62,160 bases of DNA from Lachnospiraceae bacterium (GTDB lineage: Bacteria > Bacillota > Clostridia > Lachnospirales > Lachnospiraceae): contig CAAGFJ010000079.1 of assembly GCA_900769115.1 (NCBI GenBank), positions 1-62,160 of the forward strand, in the 5' to 3' direction. The first letter of the stretch is position 1. Every line of letters begins with the position of its first letter. The notes beneath the pieces are model-generated. The model did not search any database, was not told where the DNA came from, and saw only the letters and a program-made list of their open reading frames with translations. A program made the position numbers and the translations under genes. This document shows, piece after piece, positions 35,280-43,855 of the stretch.

Positions 35280-35310
35280 GAGCCAAATATCCCTCTCGGA
35301 TACTTGGCTC
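35280..35310 (-). terminator. Minus-strand terminator upstream of the islet gene
   Basis: GAGCCAAATATCC (35280-35292) pairs with GGATACTTGGCTC (35298-35310), leaving one mismatch. The minus-strand reading ends in TTTTTTT. It would end any transcript reaching across the repeat from the tRNA-Leu side. Confidence 0.7.
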
Positions 35311-35429
35311 TAGGCTCTATGTATTATTATCAATCATTATTCATTTTCAATGTTAAATTAACACATCTTTTTCTTTTTTGCAACCCCTATTTATTTGCAT
35401 CATAATTTTTATTCACAATAGCATATGAA

Positions 35430-35578
35430 GAACGAGGCGAAGACTTTAACTCACTATTCAGGATGCGCAGCCGCGGGAGATGGGGCGCACGACATCCAGT
35501 GGATGTCGGTTCTGCGCCGACCGAAGCGGAGCGAAGACCTTGAACCCATGGGTTCATGAGGCGCAGCCGCATGAACAA
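35430..35578. repeat. GC-rich interspersed repeat beside tRNA-Leu
   Basis: A GC-rich stretch inside AT-rich DNA. Two diverged direct copies share GCGAAGAC-TT-AAC...TTCA...GCGCAGCCGC (about 35438-35475 and 35530-35570). It has palindromes CGACATCC-AGT-GGATGTCG and TGAACCCATGGGTTCA. A 63-codon minus-strand reading frame in it (MRLRLMNPWVQ...) resembles short spurious reading frames I know from repeats in Lachnospiraceae genomes; I treat it as non-coding. Confidence 0.6.
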
Positions 35579-35582
35579 AACA

Positions 35583-35617
35583 CAAAAAAAGACGAGGTAA
35601 AACCTCGTCCTTTTTGT
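35583..35617 (-). terminator. Terminator of tRNA-Leu
   Basis: GACGAGGT (35591-35598) pairs with ACCTCGTC (35602-35609), extended by A- and T-runs on both sides. On the minus strand it ends in seven T, 11 bases past the tRNA. Confidence 0.8.
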
Positions 35618-35627
35618 GTTTCATTCA

Positions 35628-35712
35628 TGCGGGAGATGGGACTTGAACCCACACGATCGCAATGACCACCAGATCCTTAGTCTGGCCTGTCTGCCAATTC
35701 CAGCACTCCCGC
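35628..35712 (-). tRNA. tRNA-Leu (AAG)
   Basis: An 85-nt class II tRNA on the minus strand with a long variable arm. Acceptor GCGGGAG/CTCCCGC; anticodon loop CTAAGGA closed by CAGA/TCTG, so the anticodon is AAG (Leu, CUU/CUC codons). It stands alone next to a repeat and an AT-rich islet, the kind of place where integration occurs, though no att repeat is seen. Confidence 0.92.
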
Positions 35713-35872
35713 ATATTCAATTACTAATTCGAATCACGAACCTCATATATATTACTACGACTTGAACAAAAAAGCAATAGTAAATTGCAAATTTTTCATA
35801 TTAGTTGAGTTTTGAAGCAGATGCGCCTCACACACCTGCTTCGATTCTCCCTCAACCTATAGAAATACAGTA

Positions 35873-36229
35873 TTATGCAAGCTTTGCCTTCGCAACTTCT
35901 ACTAACTTTGCAAATCCCTCTGCATCAGAAACTGCTAACTCAGCAAGCATTTTTCTGTTCATGTCAACACCAGCTAACTTTAAGCCATACATAAACTTGC
36001 TATATGATAAACCATTCATTCTTGCTGCTGCATTGATACGGGCAATCCATAAACGTCTGAACTGTCTCTTTCTCTGCTTTCTACCAGCATATGAAGAAGT
36101 AAGTGCTCTCATAACTGACTGCTTTGCTACTCTATACTGCTTTGATCTAGCTCCTCTATAACCCTTTGCGAGCTTTAATGTTCTGTTATGTCTTTTCTTT
36201 GCGCCTACGCCGCCTTTAACTCTTGCCAT
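35873..36229 (-). CDS. rplT: Ribosomal protein L20
   Basis: A 118-residue large-subunit protein needed early in 50S assembly. MARVKGGVGAKKRHNR and the highly basic helix after it (LAKGYRGARSKQYRVAKQ) are typical, as is LWIARINAAARMNGLSYSKF. It is last in the operon infC-rpmI-rplT. In Bacillus L20 binds the operon leader and represses it; the leader here is a candidate for the same. Confidence 0.98.
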   Translation of the reverse strand: MARVKGGVGAKKRHNRTLKLAKGYRGARSKQYRVAKQSVMRALTSSYAGRKQRKRQFRRLWIARINAAARMNGLSYSKFMYGLKLAGVDMNRKMLAELAVSDAEGFAKLVEVAKAKLA

Positions 36230-36256
36230 TTCTATTTCCTCCTAATTCAATCCATC

Positions 36257-36454
36257 TTAAAGATAAGGTAAAATCTTCTTCATTACCTTTTCGTTTGTCT
36301 TATCCATCATTGCTGCTTTTCTAAGATCTCTCTTCTTCTTAGTAGTCTTCTTGGTTAAGATATGACGCTTGTAAGCTTTGTTTCTCTTTAATTTACCAGT
36401 TCCTGTTTTCTTAAAACGCTTAGCTGCTGCTCTGTTTGTCTTTAATTTTGGCAT
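36257..36454 (-). CDS. rpmI: Ribosomal protein L35
   Basis: A 65-residue basic protein starting MPKLKTNRAAAKRFKKTGTGK. The ATG at 36454 follows AAGGAGG; a reading 16 codons longer adds nothing conserved and is rejected. It lies between infC and rplT. Confidence 0.97.
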   Translation of the reverse strand: MPKLKTNRAAAKRFKKTGTGKLKRNKAYKRHILTKKTTKKKRDLRKAAMMDKTNEKVMKKILPYL

Positions 36455-36517
36455 TATTATTTCCTCCTTAAATGTCTGTGTTCTCTTATATAATCGGAAC
36501 AAGGTTCCAGCATATAA

Positions 36518-37024
36518 CTATCTCTTCTCGGATAAGAACATGATCATGCTTCTTCCTTCAAACTTTGCCGGCTTATCTACTACCGCAATGTCCTCTAACT
36601 GCTTTGCAAAATCATCTAAGATTCCCTTACTCTGGTTCACATGTGCAAGCTCTCTACCACGGAAACGTAAGGTAACCTTAACCTTATCACCCTTTGACAA
36701 GAACTTTCTTGCCTGATTAACCTTCGTATTCAAATCATTGGTATCAATATTCGGAGATAACCGAACTTCCTTGATATCAATTGTCTTCTGCTTCTTCTTT
36801 GCTTCTTTTTCTTTTCTAGCAAGCTCGTAACGGTACTTTCCATAATCAATAATCTTACATACCGGTGGCTTTGCTGTTGGAGCAATCTTCACCAGATCCA
36901 ACTCTGCTTCTTTCGCCAGCTTCATGGCATCCCTTGCTGACATAATTCCTAACTGCTCCCCATTTGATCCGATTAAGCGAATCTCCTTATCTCGGATCTG
37001 CTCATTAATCATTAACTCGCTAAT
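36518..37024 (-). CDS. infC: Translation initiation factor IF-3 (AUU start)
   Basis: IF-3 keeps the 30S subunit free and checks the start codon and initiator tRNA. The protein begins ISELMINEQIRDKEIRLIG and has the N-domain (to about 75), Lys-rich linker (KEKEAKKKQKT) and C-domain (IKEVRLSPNIDTNDL... GRELAH). The likely start is ATT at 37024: GGAGG lies 9 bases before it and the next codons are the conserved N-terminus (168 residues). An ATG seven codons earlier overlaps the ribosome site. An AUU start is the classic IF-3 self-control signal, because IF-3 rejects non-standard start codons. First gene of infC-rpmI-rplT. Confidence 0.93.
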   Translation of the reverse strand: MSELMINEQIRDKEIRLIGSNGEQLGIMSARDAMKLAKEAELDLVKIAPTAKPPVCKIIDYGKYRYELARKEKEAKKKQKTIDIKEVRLSPNIDTNDLNTKVNQARKFLSKGDKVKVTLRFRGRELAHVNQSKGILDDFAKQLEDIAVVDKPAKFEGRSMIMFLSEKR

Positions 37025-37188
37025 GGCCTTGTACCTCCATCTCATATTATTAAAAAAGAAGTGGACAGCATACCATCCACTTCTATTAGAGAATTCTTAT
37101 TATTCTTACTAATATTCAACCCAAGTCGCCTCATGCGCTAAGGTGAGAGTGGATACTCTGCTTTGTTGTCTCGTCACACGACTTGAAT
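37025..37188 (-). promoter_or_regulatory. infC operon leader with attenuator (L20-type leader)
   Basis: A 160-nt leader on the minus strand. Its 5' part folds as ATTCAAGTCG...CGACTTG...TTGAAT around a conserved-looking core, and it ends in a terminator hairpin AGAAGTGGA...TCCACTTCT plus T-run (37052-37085), just before the ribosome site of infC. Binding of L20 or IF-3 feedback could choose between readthrough and stop. Assignment to the L20 leader family is from position and structure, not from an alignment. Confidence 0.65.
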
Positions 37189-37217
37189 AGATTACCATAT
37201 ATCTCTATGCAAGTCAA
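37189..37217 (-). promoter_or_regulatory. Sigma-A promoter of infC-rpmI-rplT
   Basis: On the minus strand TTGACT (37212-37217), 17 nt, TAATCT (37189-37194), in the narrow gap after the ppk stop codon. Confidence 0.75.
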
Positions 37218-37224
37218 GTACTTT

Positions 37225-39366
37225 TTATGCATTATCTGCTGGCGGTGTTGCCGGTTCAAACACATTTCTTACCACATCTTTGGAGACCTTGCTCTTTTGC
37301 TTCATTGCCTGCTTACAGAACTCGTCCTGAGCTGCAATCTTCTCTAAGCCACGCAGATCCTGTTTTGCATACTCTCTTCCATTTGGCTGCAAAATGTGTG
37401 CCTTCAATGTATCGGCAAGCTGCAACTTCAGGATATTAATTACCTCTTCTTTCAGCCGTTCATCCTCTACCGGGAAGGTGATTTCCACACGTTTGTCCAG
37501 ATTACGCGGCATCCAGTCTGCACTACCCATATATACATCCTCAAATCCATCATTATAGAAGTAGAAGATTCTGGAATGCTCAAGAAAATTACCAACAATG
37601 GAACGAACCTGAATATTCTCGGAAATTCCTGGAATTCCCACCTTCAGACAGCAGATACCGCGAATGATCAGGTCAATCTTAACACCTGCCGCACTTGCCT
37701 TGTACAGTGCTTCAATGATCATAGGATCGCAAAGGGAATTCATCTTGGCAACAATTCTTGCCTTTTTGCCCTTCTTTGCATTCTCTGCTTCCCGGTTGAT
37801 CAGCATTAGGAAACGATCCTTCAACCAGATTGGTGCCACCATCAGCTTATTCCATGCCGGTGGTTCTGAATATCCGGACAACATATTAAATACGGCTGTT
37901 GCATCCTCTCCAATTGCATCATTGCAGGTCAGAAGTCCCATATCCGTATAAAGCTTAGCTGTTACATCATTATAGTTACCGGTTCCCAAATGTACATATC
38001 TGCGGATTCCGTCCTCTTCCTTCCGCACAACCAGTGCGATCTTAGAATGTGTCTTCAAGCCAACCAGACCATAGATAACATGGCATCCCGCTTTCTCTAA
38101 CATCTTCGCCCATCCGATATTATTCTCTTCATCAAACCGCGCTTTCAGCTCAACTAATACCGTAACCTGCTTACCATTCTCTGCCGCTTTAGCAAGAGAT
38201 GCAACAATCGGTGAATTGCCACTGACACGATAAAGCGTCTGCTTGATTGCCAGTACATCCGGATCATTCGCTGCCTGTGAAATGAAATCAATGACCGGTG
38301 TAAACTCATAATATGGATGATGCAGTAAGATATCATGTTCCCGGATCTGTTCAAAGATTCCTCTCTCTCGGTCCAATCCCGGAACCGGCTGCGGAACAAA
38401 CTTCGGAAGCCGGTAAGCATCAAATCCTTCCAAGCCATATGCCTTCATCAGGAAAGTAAGATCCAATGGACCCTTAATCTTATATACATAGTTCTCATCC
38501 ACATTCAACTGCTCCATCAGCTTCTTCTGCAGACGTTTATCCATCGTATCCGCAACCTCTAACCGGATCACTTCACCCCATTGCCGCTTTTTGATCTGCT
38601 TCTCAATCTCTTTCAAAAGATCGGCAGCATCATCCTCATCAATCGTAAGATCTGCGTTACGCATGATACGATACGGATGCGCACTTAAGATTGTATAATT
38701 GAGGAAAAGCTTATCCAGATTCCGCTCAATTACTTCCTCCAACAGAATAATATCTGTCTCATCCTCTTTCTCTGCCGGAACCTCTACAATTCTTGGAAGT
38801 ACACCCGGCACCTGAACTGTCGCAATGTCTATTACATTCTCTTTCTTCTTGTCCTTGATCAACGCTCCGATATTCAATGTCTTATTCTGAATCAGCGGGA
38901 ATGGTCTTGAGGAATCTACTGCCATTGGTGTCAGAACCGGATAGACATCCTTCATAAAATATTCATCCACATAACGAGCCTGTTTTTCTGTCAGATCTTC
39001 ATGATGCCGGATCAGATGCAGTCCACATTTTTCCATCTGTGGAACCAGGGAACGATTCAATGTTGTATACTGATCCGCCATGAACTCTTTCGCTTCCGGC
39101 AGGATCTCATCCAACTGCTCCTTCGCTGTCATTCCGGCAATATCCTTCTTGGTATATCCGGCATGCACCATATCCATCAGAGAAGCAATCCGGATCATAA
39201 AAAACTCATCTAAATTCGATGCCGTAATGCTTAAGAATTTCATACGCTCAAATAATAATATATTCTTATCCTTCGCCTCTGCCAGGATTCTCTTATTAAA
39301 CTGAAGCCAGGACAATTCGCGATTCTCCAAATATTCCGGCTTTAAGTATTTACTCTTCTCCTTCAT
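37225..39366 (-). CDS. ppk1: Polyphosphate kinase
   Basis: Makes polyphosphate from ATP (713 residues, PPK1 size). The N-domain opens YLENRELSWLQFNKRIL. The active site is formed by two phospholipase-D-like halves: ALKARFDEENNIGWA, VGLKTHSKIALVVR (catalytic His) and YVHLGTGNYND, then NLDKRVEITFPV near the end. The ATG at 39366 has AGGAG 9 bases upstream; an in-frame TTG two codons earlier is less well spaced. It lies two bases after the ppx stop, so the two enzymes of polyphosphate turnover are made together. Confidence 0.96.
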   Translation of the reverse strand: MKEKSKYLKPEYLENRELSWLQFNKRILAEAKDKNILLFERMKFLSITASNLDEFFMIRIASLMDMVHAGYTKKDIAGMTAKEQLDEILPEAKEFMADQYTTLNRSLVPQMEKCGLHLIRHHEDLTEKQARYVDEYFMKDVYPVLTPMAVDSSRPFPLIQNKTLNIGALIKDKKKENVIDIATVQVPGVLPRIVEVPAEKEDETDIILLEEVIERNLDKLFLNYTILSAHPYRIMRNADLTIDEDDAADLLKEIEKQIKKRQWGEVIRLEVADTMDKRLQKKLMEQLNVDENYVYKIKGPLDLTFLMKAYGLEGFDAYRLPKFVPQPVPGLDRERGIFEQIREHDILLHHPYYEFTPVIDFISQAANDPDVLAIKQTLYRVSGNSPIVASLAKAAENGKQVTVLVELKARFDEENNIGWAKMLEKAGCHVIYGLVGLKTHSKIALVVRKEEDGIRRYVHLGTGNYNDVTAKLYTDMGLLTCNDAIGEDATAVFNMLSGYSEPPAWNKLMVAPIWLKDRFLMLINREAENAKKGKKARIVAKMNSLCDPMIIEALYKASAAGVKIDLIIRGICCLKVGIPGISENIQVRSIVGNFLEHSRIFYFYNDGFEDVYMGSADWMPRNLDKRVEITFPVEDERLKEEVINILKLQLADTLKAHILQPNGREYAKQDLRGLEKIAAQDEFCKQAMKQKSKVSKDVVRNVFEPATPPADNA

Positions 39367-39368
39367 TC

Positions 39369-40904
39369 TCAAACACTCCTTTTCTGTTTCAATACAGGTT
39401 TGATTCCATAAACAAGCTCAAAAAATTCTGCCTTGTCTGTGAACAACCCTCGCTCTAATGCCAGGTCATACAATGTATCGATTGTAATCACTAACTGCTT
39501 ATCCTTCACAACCATATGGTAAGCACTTGCTTTCTGTTTATGGGAGCGATCCATCGCATTCGCTACCCGCAGAATAGCTACCAGCTTTGCAATTGTCATA
39601 TAATTACACTCTCCCAATTCACTCCGAATCTCGTTATAATCCGGAAACGAAACGGAATTATATTTCACAATGTTCGCAATCTCTTCTCTTTCCTTATGGG
39701 AAAGTCCCATAATCTCTGTTGACATAATAATGGCATAGGAATTATCTCCTGCGCCATTCATGTTGATGAACTTACCACAATCATGCAAAGTTGCCGCTAT
39801 CTCCAGCTGCAGTCTTTCCTTATCCTTCAGTCCATGAATCCGTTTTGTCTTATCGAATATCTGGCAGGCAATCTTAGTTACATTCACATTATGCTCTTTG
39901 TTGCAGCAATATTTCTTTGCAATATGTAACACGGATGACCGGATATCATCTTCAAAATCACGTTCAAATCCCAAACGTTTTCTCTTTTCCATCTCATCTA
40001 CAATAATACCATCACACAGGTCAATATTCGGTGTCCAGATCAGATCAGCCTTTGCCTGTCTCAAAAAAATGCCATAGATCATTGCTGCCGGCAGCAATAA
40101 AGTTGCCCGCTCGTAAGGAATCTTATACTCTGCCGCAAGATCCGAGACATCCATGCTTAATAATTTATCAAATATCGTCTTTAGTTGCTTCTCGTTTAAC
40201 TGGTCATGAATCCCAAGCTCCGGAACAATCTGAATCAAATTGCCAATCTCATCTCCAATTGCAATTACATTCTTGATCACCTTATCTCCAAGATAATAGT
40301 GCCGGAATGCATCAATCTCATTTGCGATAAACTCTTCCATAACACGTTCTAAATGCAGTGTATCAAACCGCAGTATCTTCAGCCGGTCGCGAACCCGCAA
40401 TGCACCAATTGGAATATTCTGTGTAGCCGTCAGTTTTCCATTGTTCATCAGTGATATCTGGATACTTCCTGCTCCAATATCCACGATTGCCGTATTCTTC
40501 TCTACAATCTTTTCAAAATAATCTGCTTTCACTGCAAGACCCTTATACATAAGAAAACGGTGCTCTGAATTACTTAGGATACGTACATCAAATGATGTCC
40601 TGACCTTGATCAGATCCAGCACCATCTGATTATTCTTTGCCTCCCGGATTGCACTCGTCGCATAAGCGCAGTAATCCACCGTTCCATATTCCTTCATCTT
40701 ATCTGCAAACCTAAGCAGAATATCGCATAATTCCTCAATAGATTCCTGAGAAATATACCCAGCTGCATAAGTATCAGAACCCAATTCAATAATATTGCTG
40801 ACATAATCCAACTGACGATATCCCTTCTTTGCTGTCACCTCAAAAATCTTCATCGTCACATCTGTGGAACCGACATCAATTGCAGCAAATGTTTTGTATG
40901 CCAT
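39369..40904 (-). CDS. ppx: Exopolyphosphatase / pppGpp phosphatase
   Basis: A 511-residue Ppx/GppA enzyme. The ASKHA fold (1-300) has FAAIDVGSTDVTMKIF, the YCAYATSAIREAKN segment with its catalytic Glu/Arg region, and VDIGAGSIQISL. A C-terminal HD-type domain (about 320-500: IAATLHDCGKFINMNG) is also present. It breaks down polyphosphate or pppGpp; the choice is not visible. It begins right after the pheA stop (TAAATG) with AGGAGG upstream, a tight link between aromatic amino-acid and polyphosphate genes. Confidence 0.93.
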   Translation of the reverse strand: MAYKTFAAIDVGSTDVTMKIFEVTAKKGYRQLDYVSNIIELGSDTYAAGYISQESIEELCDILLRFADKMKEYGTVDYCAYATSAIREAKNNQMVLDLIKVRTSFDVRILSNSEHRFLMYKGLAVKADYFEKIVEKNTAIVDIGAGSIQISLMNNGKLTATQNIPIGALRVRDRLKILRFDTLHLERVMEEFIANEIDAFRHYYLGDKVIKNVIAIGDEIGNLIQIVPELGIHDQLNEKQLKTIFDKLLSMDVSDLAAEYKIPYERATLLLPAAMIYGIFLRQAKADLIWTPNIDLCDGIIVDEMEKRKRLGFERDFEDDIRSSVLHIAKKYCCNKEHNVNVTKIACQIFDKTKRIHGLKDKERLQLEIAATLHDCGKFINMNGAGDNSYAIIMSTEIMGLSHKEREEIANIVKYNSVSFPDYNEIRSELGECNYMTIAKLVAILRVANAMDRSHKQKASAYHMVVKDKQLVITIDTLYDLALERGLFTDKAEFFELVYGIKPVLKQKRSV

Positions 40905-42068
40905 TTACGCATTCCTCCTGTTCTCGTGCTCTGAGACAAAACATCCAAGAATCCGGAAGTTCTCCGTCTCAGCCATAATGCCCTTCAAGGCATTCACCAC
41001 ATCAACATCTCCCAAATTACCCTCAAAATCTACAAAGAAACAATATTCCCACTGCTTACCGGATAACGGAATAGATTCGATACTTGTCATATTCACATTA
41101 TTAAAGATAAAATGTGCAAGAATATTGTACAATGTACCACATGTATGTGGAAGCGAGAAGGAAATACTGACTTTGTTCGCATTCTCTTCATATTCCCGCT
41201 TCTTTGATACAATAACAAACCTCGTTGTATTATTATCTGAAACATTGAGTTTAGGATTGAGTATATTCAGTCCATATAATCGAGCCGCCCGCTCACTGGC
41301 AATCGCAACCTGCGTTGCATCTCCATCATCATGCACCTTCTTGGCACTCAATGCGGTATTTGCCATACTGACCTGCTTCCAGTCCGTCTGTTCTAAGTAT
41401 TCCTTTGACTGCATCAGTCCCTGCGGATGTGAATACACCGTTGTAACCTTCGAAAGATCCGTACCCGGAATCCCAAGCAGACATTGGTTCACAGCCACCA
41501 TCTGTTCTCCTACAATAGATAATGAGAAACGGTCCAATAGATCATAGATTCCATTCACAAAACCGGCGGACGAATTCTCAATTGGCAACACACCATAATC
41601 TGCATGACCCTCTGCCACACAATTCGCCACCTCATAAAAATCCTTCACATTACTTCCGCAAACGTCCTCACCAAAATAAGCCACCATCGCAGCCTCCGCA
41701 AACGCGCCTGGCACACCTGCATATACAACCTTGGTATGTGGATTCTTCTCTAAATGCCGAACCTTCGTGAACATTTTCTCAATGAGATGATCCTGATCGC
41801 CAATAACCCGATACTGATATCGTCTCGAAACAGACATGATCTGCAGGAATAATTCCTGTACACTCTTCGCATTAAATTCGGTACTTGCCATATGTCCTAA
41901 TTTCTCTAGTTTTTCTAATTCCCGCTGCCGGTCATAAATAGGCTTGCCCGTTGACATCTTGTACTCTGCGACCTGCAAAGCAAGATCCATACGCTTTTCG
42001 ATCAATTCTACAATCTGTTTATCTACTTTATCAATCTCTTGTCTGGTTACACTCAAGTCCTGTATCAT
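40905..42068 (-). CDS. pheA: Bifunctional chorismate mutase / prephenate dehydratase
   Basis: Makes phenylpyruvate for phenylalanine (387 residues). An AroQ chorismate mutase (about 1-90: TRQEIDKVDKQIVELIEKRMDLALQVAEYK) is followed by the dehydratase (about 110-290: VVYAGVPGAFAEAAMVAYFG and NTTRFVIVSKK) and an ACT domain (about 300-380: LYNILAHFIFNNVNMTSIESIPLSGKQWEYCFFVDFEG) for phenylalanine feedback. AAGGAG lies 7 bases before ATG, inside the end of folBK. Confidence 0.96.
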   Translation of the reverse strand: MIQDLSVTRQEIDKVDKQIVELIEKRMDLALQVAEYKMSTGKPIYDRQRELEKLEKLGHMASTEFNAKSVQELFLQIMSVSRRYQYRVIGDQDHLIEKMFTKVRHLEKNPHTKVVYAGVPGAFAEAAMVAYFGEDVCGSNVKDFYEVANCVAEGHADYGVLPIENSSAGFVNGIYDLLDRFSLSIVGEQMVAVNQCLLGIPGTDLSKVTTVYSHPQGLMQSKEYLEQTDWKQVSMANTALSAKKVHDDGDATQVAIASERAARLYGLNILNPKLNVSDNNTTRFVIVSKKREYEENANKVSISFSLPHTCGTLYNILAHFIFNNVNMTSIESIPLSGKQWEYCFFVDFEGNLGDVDVVNALKGIMAETENFRILGCFVSEHENRRNA

Positions 42069-42070
42069 CT

Positions 42071-42910
42071 TTAATCTCCTTGTATCTGAAGTTCCTGTTC
42101 CTGTAATTCCCTGAATAACTCCATAACCGACCGGTGCAGTACCGGATGGATATAATATGGAGCAATTGCCATAAGCGGTTCTAACACAAATGCCCGTTTC
42201 GGTATCTCAATATGGGGAACCGTTAATTTCTGTGTATGCATAACTACATCATCATAGAACAAAATATCAATATCTAATGTTCTTGGTCCCCAGTGAACAA
42301 TCCGTTCCCGGTGTGCTTCCTGCTCAATGCCCATTGTTGTTTCAAGTAATTCTTCGGGAGTCTTTAAGGTCTGTATCTCTAGTGCCCCATTTAGAAAATT
42401 ATCCTGCTCCACGCCACCATATGGCTCCGTCTCAATGTAGTCAGACACTGCTGTTACCTTTGTGTCAGGCAGTGCATTCAGACGATCAATCGCAAAGTCC
42501 AAATATCCTTCTTTGTCACCCATATTCGACCCAATCGACAGATATACCTTATGCCAGCCCCGTTCAATCTGTACCGCCACTGTATCAAGCGGCACCCGGA
42601 CCGGCGCCCACGGTTTCTTGACCGTAATCGCAACACGCTGAAGCACATCGAAAGAAAGCAATAACCGTTCCGCAATCTCTTCTGCCAAGCGTTCAATCAG
42701 CATATAACGTTCTGTCTCTACCAGCTTCTTAATAAACTGACACACCTCACCATAATCAAGTGACTGTGTCAGATCATCCGTCTTACCCGCCGGTCTGGTA
42801 TCGAGATAGAGGTGCGCACTAATAATAAACTTCTGACCTAAAAACGCCTCTTCCTCAAATACTCCATGATACCCAAAGACTTCCATATCCTCAATGATAA
42901 TCTGGTCCAT
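42071..42910 (-). CDS. folBK: Dihydroneopterin aldolase / HPPK fusion
   Basis: Two consecutive folate steps in one 279-residue protein. FolB is about 1-118 (MDQIIIEDMEVFGYHGVFEEEAF; catalytic Lys in AITVKKPWAPV). FolK is about 119-275 (VYLSIGSNMGDKEGYL; WGPRTLDIDILFYDD metal site; VPHIEIPKRAFVLEPL). FolBK fusions are common in Clostridia. AGAGGATGC lies before the ATG. It is 114 bases after folP, with a small AT-rich inverted repeat ATGGATTTA/TAAATCCAT in between. Confidence 0.96.
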   Translation of the reverse strand: MDQIIIEDMEVFGYHGVFEEEAFLGQKFIISAHLYLDTRPAGKTDDLTQSLDYGEVCQFIKKLVETERYMLIERLAEEIAERLLLSFDVLQRVAITVKKPWAPVRVPLDTVAVQIERGWHKVYLSIGSNMGDKEGYLDFAIDRLNALPDTKVTAVSDYIETEPYGGVEQDNFLNGALEIQTLKTPEELLETTMGIEQEAHRERIVHWGPRTLDIDILFYDDVVMHTQKLTVPHIEIPKRAFVLEPLMAIAPYYIHPVLHRSVMELFRELQEQELQIQGD

Positions 42911-43024
42911 GCATCCTCTCCTATTCTACCATAATGGATTTCCTTCTATCGTTAAATATAGGTTCTTTTTTCTGTCATTCTATCGACATATTTTACATGG
43001 ATTTAACATATTTATAAATCCATT

Positions 43025-43834
43025 CTACTTTGCACGTAAAATCGCCTGTGCCATAGAAAGCCCACGCATATTGGTCTTCACATCATGAACCCGGAAAATG
43101 GAGCAGCCTGCCATCAATCCCATCACCGATGTTGTCATCGTTCCTTCTTCCCGCTCTGTTACCGGAAGATCCAACGTTAAACCAATCATAGACTTTCTAG
43201 AAGTTCCTAAAAGCACCGGATACCCCAATTCTCTCAATCTTCCAACATGTTTCATAACTGACAGATTCTGTTCCAGATCCTTGGCAAATCCAATTCCCGG
43301 ATCCAGTATAATATGCTCTTTGGCAATTCCCGCCGCAAGTGCCATATCCACACTCTCCTGCATATCTGCAAGCACATCTTCCATTAAATCCCCATAATTC
43401 ATATCTTTGCGGTTATGCATCAGACAACACGGAATTCCTGCCTGTGCAATCACCTTCGCCATTGTGCCATCCCATTTCAGTCCCCAGATGTCATTTAACA
43501 GATCTGCACCTGCCGCAATTCCTGCTTCTGCCACATCTGACTTATAAGTATCTAACGAAACCGGAACATCGAATCTTGTCTTCAGTGCCTCAATTACCGG
43601 ACAAACCCGGTCAATCTCCTCTGCAGATGAGATCTTGATATGATTCGGTCTGGTCGACTCTCCACCGACATCCAAAATGCCGGCTCCCTCTTCCACCATC
43701 CGTTCGGCTTGTCTCAAAGCATGATCCATATCATTATACTTACCGCCATCCGAGAAGGAATCCGGCGTTACATTCAGGATTCCCATTACATAAAACTCGT
43801 GTTCTAGATCAAATTCTCTTGTTCCAATCTTCAT
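43025..43834 (-). CDS. folP: Dihydropteroate synthase
   Basis: Joins pABA to the pterin pyrophosphate, the sulfonamide target (269 residues). A TIM barrel with MGILNVTPDSFSDGG, GILDVGGESTRP, HIILDPGIGFAKDL, LLGTSRKSMIG and the final IFRVHDV. It starts 22 bases after the HD gene in the same direction. No resistance-type insertion is evident in the loop after TRP, though small changes could not be judged. Confidence 0.97.
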   Translation of the reverse strand: MKIGTREFDLEHEFYVMGILNVTPDSFSDGGKYNDMDHALRQAERMVEEGAGILDVGGESTRPNHIKISSAEEIDRVCPVIEALKTRFDVPVSLDTYKSDVAEAGIAAGADLLNDIWGLKWDGTMAKVIAQAGIPCCLMHNRKDMNYGDLMEDVLADMQESVDMALAAGIAKEHIILDPGIGFAKDLEQNLSVMKHVGRLRELGYPVLLGTSRKSMIGLTLDLPVTEREEGTMTTSVMGLMAGCSIFRVHDVKTNMRGLSMAQAILRAK

Positions 43835-43855
43835 GTGCTAAGTTCCCCTTCGTTG

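Noticed and set aside
35387..35578. A 63-codon minus-strand frame with Arg-rich sequence (MRLRLMNPWVQ...)
   Set aside because: It lies wholly in a GC-rich palindromic repeat, has no ribosome site and continues into AT-rich DNA. Better read as a repeat than a gene.
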